In this document: positions 1-3,894 of the stretch, one piece after another | Layout of the letters: every line of letters starts with the position of its first letter | How positions within the stretch are numbered: the first letter of the stretch is position 1 | Origin: JBBRHH01 sp038222915 | GTDB lineage: Bacteria > Planctomycetota > Phycisphaerae > Tepidisphaerales > Tepidisphaeraceae | Direction: 5' to 3' | Length of the DNA: 5,690 bases | Assembly: GCA_038222915.1 (NCBI GenBank) | Contig: JBBRHH010000417.1 | Location: 1 to 5,690, forward strand | Notes under the pieces: model-generated | What the model was told of the DNA's origin: nothing | Databases searched by the model: none | Seen by the model: only the letters and a program-made list of their open reading frames with translations | Program-made: the position numbers and the translations under genes

Positions 1-146
1 CACGATCTCCTTTGCCGTGGTGCGGATGTGGTTCCAGCAGGTCTGCTGGCGTCTGGGCTCAACGGCGTTGTAGGCGGCGTAGTCGTCAGTGACCAGCGTG
101 CCGTCGAACTGCTCGCCCAGCAGTTGCACGGCGCTTTGGCCGGGCG
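1..146 (-). pseudogene. IS66-like DDE transposase fragment, N-terminus lost
   Basis: The minus-strand reading frame is open from 171 down to the window edge. It contains GTLVTDDYAAYNAV, then RRQQTCWNHIRTTAKEIV. The Asp of the DDYAAY segment is the expected second catalytic acidic residue of a DDE transposase, and the Q-x-CW-x-H motif that follows is typical of the IS66-like group. Only the stretch from about SAVQLLGEQFDG onward looks like transposase. Upstream, the frame meets a stop at 174-172 with no start codon, so the N-terminal part, including the first catalytic Asp, is absent. The C-terminal part would lie to the left of the window. It is probably a dead remnant produced by deletion or by insertion into another gene (see the possible integrase start next to it). 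The family is assigned from motifs alone; another DDE family with the same fold is possible. Confidence 0.6.
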
Positions 147-175
147 ACGGCCTCGAATTTTTCAAGCAATTTCAT
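140..175 (-). pseudogene. possible integron integrase (intI) start, about 12 codons left
   Basis: An ATG at 175-173 on the minus strand opens MKLLEKFEAVAR, after which the frame turns into the transposase-derived sequence and stops within about 30 codons. A short charged helix of this kind (LLxxxxxxxR) is how many IntI proteins begin, just before their conserved RTExxY segment, which is missing here. The placement fits: intI is normally transcribed away from the cassettes, and its start codon usually lies one to two hundred bases from the attI crossover. Here the distance to position 307 is about 130 bases. No clear Shine-Dalgarno sequence precedes it. Twelve residues cannot prove homology, so this is an inference from position plus weak resemblance. 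Confidence 0.33.
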
Positions 176-197
176 GATACGAACAGATACCATACTC

Positions 198-210
198 ACT
201 CGGACCGAGT
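198..210. repeat. perfect short palindrome, ACTCGG-A-CCGAGT
   Basis: Two 6-base arms surround one central base. It lies about 25 bases upstream of the putative intI start and about 100 bases upstream of the first cassette junction, where an operator for a divergent promoter would be expected. It does not match the LexA boxes I know, so the role is unknown. Confidence 0.4.
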
Positions 211-263
211 CAACAGAATTTTTTGTTTTGACAAGTCGCCCTGATCCGGGCAAGCTGACAAGG

Positions 264-313
264 GCCAGCCGGTGCTATGTTGCGCCGGCGGGCAGGATAC
301 TAAATGGTTATGC
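264..313 (+). other. attI-like recombination site ending in GTTATGC
   Basis: GTTATGC (307-313) fits the GTTRRRY core, with the crossover between G307 and T308. It is the true left end of cassette 1, because TGGTTATGCGTCTG (305-318) is the exact reverse complement of 770-783, which includes the R'' box of that cassette's own attC. Unlike the two attC sites, this one has no L' box about 10 bases before the core and no partner R''/L'' arm upstream. It instead resembles the crossover end of class 1 attI as I recall it: ATGTT-G-CGC, then GGGCAG, then CTAAA, then GTTA, in the same order and with similar spacing. This suggests the primary attachment site beside an integrase gene. A badly decayed attC is the alternative. 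Confidence 0.5.
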
Positions 314-337
314 GTCTGCGGCCGCCCGGCTGACAAG

Positions 338-343
338 AAAGGA
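338..343 (+). promoter_or_regulatory. ribosome binding site AAAGGA for the cassette 1 gene
   Basis: AAAGGA sits 7 bases before the ATG at 351 and lies inside the cassette. It decides the start at 351 over the upstream in-frame ATG at 174, which would lie outside the cassette and have the protein read through the attI-like site. Confidence 0.7.
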
Positions 344-350
344 CACATTG

Positions 351-767
351 ATGGCGAACAAGATCGCGCTCCTCCCCGGCGAACGGATTGTGATGAGCTC
401 CGACAAGGAGATTCTCATTCTCACCAACAAACGCGTGCGCTACGACTCGACTGCGTTTGGGACCTCTGAGTTCGTCAGCATCACGCTTCAATCTGTCGCA
501 TCGTGCGCGCTCATCACGCGTTCCTTTCCGATCCTCTTGGTGATCGCTGCCTTGGCATTCCTCGGCGGTTTGTATCAAGGAGGCGACAATCGAACTGTAC
601 TCATTGGAGCGGCAGTCCTCTGCGCGATCATTTACGCTGCCACCAGGCGCGCAATTGTTTCGATTGCGTCGAACGGCGGCGCATCGATCGATGCGCCAGC
701 TCGAAGCATGGGACGCGCTTCCATTATTGAATTCCTGGAAGCCGTGGAACGCGAGAAGTTGCAGTAA
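351..767 (+). CDS. small membrane protein with PH-like N-terminus, cassette 1
   Basis: The protein has 138 residues. It begins MANKIALLPGERIVMSSDKE, then ILILTNKRVRYD (residues 21-32) and a stretch ending SITLQSVASC (43-52). The pattern of 'LPGE', then 'LTNKRV', then 'I-L--V' is that of bacterial PH-like (bPH/YdbT-type) domains found on small membrane proteins. Two hydrophobic helices follow, at about 58-75 and 82-97, separated by a short loop GGDNRT. A soluble tail of about 40 residues ends in a charged helix (EFLEAVEREKLQ). It is probably an inner-membrane protein with both ends in the cytoplasm; no enzymatic motif is visible. It is the only gene of its cassette, and its stop (767) is 7 bases before the attC R'' box. 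Function unknown; the PH-like reading rests on the motif pattern only. Confidence 0.85.
   Translation: MANKIALLPGERIVMSSDKEILILTNKRVRYDSTAFGTSEFVSITLQSVASCALITRSFPILLVIAALAFLGGLYQGGDNRTVLIGAAVLCAIIYAATRRAIVSIASNGGASIDAPARSMGRASIIEFLEAVEREKLQ
678..697. repeat. 20-bp perfect palindrome inside the cassette 1 gene
   Basis: GGCGCATCGATCGATGCGCC reads identically on both strands with no spacer. It codes for part of a GASIDAPA peptide in the tail of the membrane protein, so it may be only a coding accident, but 20 perfect bases is long. The cassette 2 gene contains a related 12-base palindrome, GCGATCGATCGC, near 1186-1197, sharing the CGATCGATCG-type core. Confidence 0.7.
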
Positions 768-774
768 CGCAGAC

Positions 775-875
775 GCATAACCAGCCGTTGCAGCGGACCG
801 GGCGGGCGTCGCGGTCGTTTAAAATCGAGAACCGGTCGAGTGCCCGCCCGGCCGCTGAACGTCAGTCCGTTATTT
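775..875 (+). other. attC site 1 (recombination site of cassette 1)
   Basis: All parts of an attC are visible. R'' is GCATAAC (775-781). L'' is CGTTGCAGCGG (786-796). A 10-base arm, CCGGGCGGGC (798-807), pairs perfectly with 842-851 across a variable loop of about 34 bases. L' is CCGCTGAACG (852-861). R' is GTTATTT (869-875). L'' and L' are complementary apart from one extra base, G790. A second unpaired base, A797, separates L'' from the arm. These match the extrahelical bases by which an integron integrase selects the correct strand of the folded hairpin. The last six bases of R' belong to cassette 2. The hairpin could also weaken transcription into the next gene. Confidence 0.9.
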
Positions 876-1379
876 CCGCAGAAGGAGCCGCAATGGGTGC
901 ATGGGGCGTATTGGCGTTCGACAACGACGACGCGAACGACTGGGCATACGGCTTGGAAGAAACCGAAGATCTCGCGCACGTTGAATCGGCGTTCGATGCG
1001 CTCGAGGAAGCGGAGGATTACCTTGAAGCGCCCGATGCATCGAGTGCCTTGGCGGCGTGCGAGGTTTTGGCACGGCTGAACGGAAAGCCGGGCTACAAGA
1101 ACTCGTATACGGAGAAAGTCGACGAATGGGTCGCGGCTCATCCGCTGACGCCCCCATCGGACCTGCTCAAGCGGGCCAATGCGGCGATCGATCGCATTCT
1201 CGGCGAGAACTCCGAGCTGAAGGAGTTGTGGGATGAGAGTGGCGAGTGGCTCGGTTCGGTCGAAGATCTCCGTCAGCGGATGCGGAAATAACCCCGCACT
1301 GCAACGGACCGGCCGGGCGGAACGGTCCTCATAACTCCAACGCGGCTCGGTGCCCGGGCGGCCGTTGAATGCTGATCCG
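870..1379 (+). mobile_element. integron gene cassette 2 (510 bp)
   Basis: It is bounded by the crossovers in attC 1 (after G869) and attC 2 (at G1379). Positions 869-880 (GTTATTTCCGCA) are the exact reverse complement of 1281-1292, which ends in the R'' box of its own attC. It is very compact: the start codon lies 23 bases after the left crossover, and the TAA stop is part of R''. It has one gene, in the usual orientation, and no visible promoter, so expression would depend on an upstream promoter. Confidence 0.88.
893..1291 (+). CDS. DUF4259 domain-containing protein, cassette 2
   Basis: The protein has 132 residues and begins MGAWGVLAFDNDDANDWAYG. The Trp4-Gly5 and Phe9-Asp-Asn-Asp12 signature near the N-terminus is that of the DUF4259 family, small soluble helical proteins of unknown function found scattered in bacteria. 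The rest is acidic and helical: an E/D-rich stretch (about residues 22-47), an Ala-rich helix (SSALAACEVLARLNG) and a C-terminal charged helix ending RQRMRK. There is no signal peptide or membrane segment, so it should be cytoplasmic. The start at 893 has AAGGAG (882-887) 5 bases upstream; an earlier in-frame ATG at 788 lies inside attC 1 and is rejected. The stop codon overlaps the R'' box of attC 2. I cannot assign a role beyond the family. Confidence 0.9.
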   Translation: MGAWGVLAFDNDDANDWAYGLEETEDLAHVESAFDALEEAEDYLEAPDASSALAACEVLARLNGKPGYKNSYTEKVDEWVAAHPLTPPSDLLKRANAAIDRILGENSELKELWDESGEWLGSVEDLRQRMRK

Positions 1380-1385
1380 TTATGC
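1286..1385 (+). other. attC site 2 (recombination site of cassette 2)
   Basis: R'' is AAATAAC (1286-1292), overlapping the stop codon of the DUF4259 gene. L'' is CTGCAACGG (1299-1307). An arm at 1309-1318 pairs with 1352-1361 at 9 of 10 positions across a loop of about 33 bases. L' is CCGTTGAATG (1362-1371). R' is GTTATGC (1379-1385). As in attC 1, L'' carries one extra base (G1301) and an unpaired A (1308) follows it. Length, loop size and much of both arms resemble attC 1 (both have a GCGGACC or ACGGACC left shoulder and a GGCCG-TGAA right shoulder), so the two sites are related. Confidence 0.88.
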
Positions 1386-1410
1386 GACAGGCACGGCAAT
1401 TGGATACGCG

Positions 1411-2229
1411 ATGATCTGTCCCGAATGCAGTTCCTCTCGAACAGCGGCGATCAAGCAAAATAGCTTGGCCTTCCAGTTTCGCGCCAATCGCCAGTGCACG
1501 GACTGCGGCGCGGTCTGGTCGCCAGCATGCCCGCGTTGGGCGGCACTCCTCTCGATCTTCTTCGGTGGTGGTTTAGCTTTGCCGATTGCGGCAGGATTGG
1601 TGTCAGCCATCGGTTCTGGGGAGATGAAACCGGGAAAAGACGGCTTTGTCTTTGGCGTGATGATTTGGGTCGGGATCTGCGTTGCTTCAATCTCTGCGCT
1701 CTTTTACGGAGTGCGAAACTTGGGCGGCCAAGGGGGAAAGGTCGACATGATTCAACTAGGGCAAACATCGAGAGGCCAGCGCAGCAAGCCGATCCCAACT
1801 ACTTACCGCCCGCCAGTTCGATACCTCGTTCGCGGCGTCGATGCGTCAAGCAGAAAGGCTGTCGAATTTGAAAGCCGCGCCGTGACCGAAGAAGCGGCGC
1901 GCAAATCAGCTGAGGCGATGGGACTGGACGCAACGACCATCGCTACTACGCCCGTCCAGCACATTACTGCGAACGATGAGGCACTTACGGGAAGAGCCTT
2001 TATTATGAATGTCCCCTTTTCCGTTTTCCGGACCGAAGTCGATGATTGGATCAATCAGCACGTGAGAAATGTTTTTCAGCTCAAACAAGATGACCATAAC
2101 AGGTTGATTCGGAATGGCCAAAACCCGCCCCCGATGCCAACTGAGAATCAGATGCGCCAGCGATTTGGGGTAGACGTGACAATCACCGATGTTGTTCCGG
2201 ATCCCGTTATTCCGCCCGACATTGGATAA
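1411..2229 (+). CDS. zinc-ribbon, two-TM protein of unknown function
   Basis: The protein has 272 residues. Cys3, Cys6, Cys29 and Cys32 (CPEC and CTDCG) form a four-cysteine zinc ribbon at the very N-terminus. Two hydrophobic helices follow, about 44-66 and 79-100, then a polar linker. A small alpha/beta segment from about 137 to 176 (RYLVRGVDASSRKAVEFESR, then AVTEEAARKSAEAMGL) is followed by a C-terminal region of about 95 residues, Pro-rich at its end. The 137-176 segment looks like the short 'Y-V-G-D, then A--EEAA--A--MGL' modules seen in planctomycete membrane proteins, but I cannot name it. Both soluble parts are probably cytoplasmic. The start at 1411 puts the zinc ribbon at residue 2; the earlier ATG at 1369 lies in the L' box of attC 2. 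The ribosome binding site is weak. It overlaps nothing and is followed 2 bases later by another gene. The DNA looks more AT-rich than the last gene. Confidence 0.85.
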   Translation: MICPECSSSRTAAIKQNSLAFQFRANRQCTDCGAVWSPACPRWAALLSIFFGGGLALPIAAGLVSAIGSGEMKPGKDGFVFGVMIWVGICVASISALFYGVRNLGGQGGKVDMIQLGQTSRGQRSKPIPTTYRPPVRYLVRGVDASSRKAVEFESRAVTEEAARKSAEAMGLDATTIATTPVQHITANDEALTGRAFIMNVPFSVFRTEVDDWINQHVRNVFQLKQDDHNRLIRNGQNPPPMPTENQMRQRFGVDVTITDVVPDPVIPPDIG

Positions 2230-2231
2230 TC

Positions 2232-2666
2232 ATGGGTGACTTGCTGAATTACCATCACAGTCCGCGATTCCATTGGAATCGAAAGACTTTACTCGGTTCG
2301 TTGGTGATTTCTGTCCTCATTGCGAGCATAATCATGAGCTTTAGTGCAATAAAGAAGGATGTATTTTTGGCCATGATTCGGCACAAGATTGGCCAGAACG
2401 GAACCGCCGCGGCAAAAATCACGGCTTTGAATGAGTGGGCTAACTTCGTCACGAAAAGCGGTGAACCGGATCAGGTTTTTGACGCGTTGCAACAACCTGC
2501 CGTTAGCACACATGGTACCCTTCGGTATGCCGTCTTGAAGGGCGAGCCGCTGATCTACGTTTGGACGGATGGCCAAAAAGCGGGTGCAACGGATATTGAC
2601 GTGACCACTTATGAGACGAGAGTTGGCGTACTTGCTGATTGGCCTGACCCAATTTCAGACCGCTAA
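2232..2666 (+). CDS. hypothetical single-TM protein, paired with the zinc-ribbon gene
   Basis: The protein has 144 residues. A short polar N-terminus (MGDLLNYHHSPRFHWNRK) is followed by one hydrophobic helix at about 19-37. A soluble domain of about 105 residues contains KITALNEWANFVTKSGEPDQVFDALQ and then a beta-rich stretch (TLRYAVLKGEPLIYVWTDGQ). By the positive-inside rule the C-terminal domain would be outside the cytoplasmic membrane. The ATG lies 2 bases after the preceding stop codon, so the two genes are almost surely translated from one message and may act together at the membrane. I do not recognise a family. No attC, promoter or convincing terminator follows it. Confidence 0.75.
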   Translation: MGDLLNYHHSPRFHWNRKTLLGSLVISVLIASIIMSFSAIKKDVFLAMIRHKIGQNGTAAAKITALNEWANFVTKSGEPDQVFDALQQPAVSTHGTLRYAVLKGEPLIYVWTDGQKAGATDIDVTTYETRVGVLADWPDPISDR

Positions 2667-2938
2667 ATATTGGATCCCTCTCGTCCATATCAACCAAAGT
2701 CCTGCTTCGCCGCTCTTTTGCTAGTTGACAGGTGTTTCCGGCTTCTGTCGGGGAAGGATAAGGGGGGGATGGAGTAGCGGGACGGGTCCAATTAGCGATG
2801 ATATTTGCGAGGAAGGATAAGAGGGCATCACTCAAATCAAGCGGCAGGGAGAGTGCATCGCTTCGTTCGGTTGAGATTCTTTGATGGTGCGTCACGCAGT
2901 TTGCATTTCGGGTGGGTCGGAATGGATAATACGTCGCT

Positions 2939-3022
2939 TGGTTTCAAAGACGGGTCATGCATTCTTTAAAATAGGCGGTGTGGTTTCGAAATCGGGTGAC
3001 GTGCTTTTCAAATCGGGTGGCG
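2939..3022. repeat. four imperfect 21-bp tandem repeats
   Basis: The units are 2939-2959, 2960-2980, 2981-3001 and 3002-3022. The last two are closest to each other; they share TTTC, then AAATCGGGTG in the same register. A more decayed unit at 2897-2917 (with CATTTCGGGTGGG) lies exactly two periods before the first, so the array was probably longer. On the minus strand the 21-base period reads as 7-residue peptides such as HATRFEK and HVTRFRN until a stop at 2946-2944. From memory, and without certainty, similar xTRFxN heptad repeats occur in small planctomycete ORFs. Whether it was ever coding cannot be decided here. Confidence 0.7.
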
Positions 3023-3136
3023 TGTAGCAGGAAAAGTCGGCTATAACGCTCGATTGATTCGAACTGGAAAAGAAGGCGGGGATGCCTCAAAAAGAGTGAA
3101 TCATGCCGCGCTTGGAAGTGCGGCGATTTCACATGC

Positions 3137-3142
3137 AGGAGG
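3137..3142 (+). promoter_or_regulatory. ribosome binding site AGGAGG before a GTG start
   Basis: A full AGGAGG sits 8 bases before GTG at 3151. It selects that codon as the transposase start over the in-frame ATGs at 3103 and 3133, which have no such site. Confidence 0.7.
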
Positions 3143-3150
3143 TCATCCAC

Positions 3151-3642
3151 GTGTCCAGGAGCAAACCTTATTCTTCGATTTCCGTCAAGAGTGTTGATGT
3201 GTCAGTCCTGGCTCAATCGCACGCCGGCCAGGCGTGCGTGTTTGGGCTGGACGTGGCGAAGTTTGAATTGATGGGAGTGATCCGCTGGCCCGATGGATCG
3301 TTCACCAAACCCTGGAGGATCGTGAATCCCGATGAGCTTTTGTTGCTGATGGGCAAGCTGAAGGAGCTGCGCGAGCGCTGTCCGGTGACGGTGGCGTTGG
3401 AATCCAGCGGGACCTACGGCGACGCGTTGCGGCAGGCGGCGTGCGATGCCGGGATCCCGACGCGGCGCGTGTCGGCCAAGGCGGTGAAAGATCAGGCCGA
3501 GACATTTGATGGAGTGCCAAGCCAGCATGACGGGAAAGACGGCGGCGATCATCGCGGATCAGCAGGTTTCGCGGATGGGGTTCGGGTGGCCGGATGGTCT
3601 CACACAACGGCCAAGAAGGGTAGGGGGACGCGCTTCGCCTGA
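3151..3642 (+). pseudogene. IS110-family transposase, N-terminal half, frameshifted
   Basis: Counting from the GTG, the frame contains CVFGLDVAKFEL (Asp34, first acidic residue), PVTVALESSGTYGDALRQA (Glu84) and AKAVKDQAETFDG, then SQHDGKD (Asp127/Asp130). This is the order of the RuvC-like DEDD domain of IS110 transposases. Right after KD the expected AAIIAD is found only in the next frame. One extra G near 3541 accounts for it, and the original frame then runs through unrelated residues to a stop at 3640-3642. The shifted frame continues to 3748, but its match to the family fades after a few residues. The C-terminal Transposase_20 half, with its catalytic serine, is absent; intact members have roughly 300-400 residues. 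The gene cannot make an active enzyme. No insertion-sequence ends were identified. Confidence 0.82.
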
Positions 3643-3884
3643 GCAGGAATCGGCGATTTCGGATCGCGATGGGCGGTGGGGAGCAATTAAAAATGAAGCG
3701 CGTTATTTCTTTTCCAGGGGTCACTGCCTCGTTGCGGAGCGTCGATAGCACGGTGGGTGGACATACGAAAGAGCCGGCTGGATTGGCCGGTCCCGTTCGC
3801 CACTCTGTTTCATCCGTCCTTCACCCCAGGCATTCATCCCGTTGATCGGCCTCATTCCTGGCTTGGGCGGTGCGCCATTTTCAC

Positions 3885-3888
3885 GGAG
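3885..3888 (+). promoter_or_regulatory. ribosome binding site GGAG before a TTG start
   Basis: GGAG lies 6 bases upstream of TTG at 3895. The frame is open back to stop codons near 3688-3696, but that upstream stretch has no ATG and no protein-like composition, so this site supports TTG 3895 as the start of the large surface protein. Confidence 0.6.
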
Positions 3889-3894
3889 TTTTTC

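Larger units (their letters stand above)
308..869 (+). mobile_element. integron gene cassette 1 (562 bp)
   Basis: It runs from the crossover after G307 to the crossover at G869 in the attC that closes it. The first bases, TTATGCGTCTG, are complementary to the bases at the R'' box of its own attC (770-780). In a circular cassette these come together to form the complete attC. It holds one gene (351-767) oriented towards the attC, with 43 bases of leader carrying the ribosome binding site, as in classical single-gene cassettes. No promoter is visible inside it. Confidence 0.85.
2667..3150. other. non-coding stretch with repeats
   Basis: These 484 bases contain no ORF I can support on either strand. 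They hold an 11-base direct repeat, GGAAGGATAAG (2752-2762 and 2811-2821), each followed by a purine/G run, and the 21-base tandem repeat block described separately. I looked for the attC expected to close the region after attC 2. That attC should carry an R'' box complementary to TTATGCGACAGG at 1380-1391, and I found none. The right end of the stretch carries the ribosome binding site of the broken IS110 transposase. Confidence 0.6.

Noticed and set aside
228..256. Cassette promoter (Pc) with TTGACA at 228-233
   Set aside because: The -35 is perfect, but at 17-base spacing the -10 position reads CAAGCT, only 2 of 6 matches. A second pair, CTGACA (255-260) and TATGTT (276-281), has 15-base spacing, so neither is convincing.
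174..350. Upstream extension of the cassette 1 gene to the ATG at 174
   Set aside because: It would read through the attI-like site from outside the cassette. The ATG at 351 has a good ribosome binding site, and the PH-like domain begins there.
788..892. Upstream extension of the DUF4259 gene to the ATG at 788
   Set aside because: This stretch is attC 1. The family's MGxWG start is at 893 with AAGGAG just upstream.
632..1399. 255-codon open frame on the minus strand across both cassettes
   Set aside because: It runs antisense through the DUF4259 gene and through both attC hairpins, has no domain I recognise, and its composition (Arg/Pro-rich) is that of a shadow frame.
1369..1410. Upstream extension of the zinc-ribbon gene to the ATG at 1369
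   Set aside because: That ATG is in the L' box of attC 2 and belongs to the preceding cassette. The zinc ribbon begins directly at 1411.
2939..3022. CRISPR array
   Set aside because: The 21-base units are directly adjacent, diverged and have no unique spacers.
2944..3150. 68-codon minus-strand frame covering the 21-bp repeats
   Set aside because: It has no ribosome binding site, and its start is directly opposite the GTG start of the IS110 transposase. Only the repeat itself is supported.
3774..3790. CCGGC/GCCGG hairpin upstream of the large surface gene
   Set aside because: The 5-base stem is short and no T run follows, so it is not a supported terminator.
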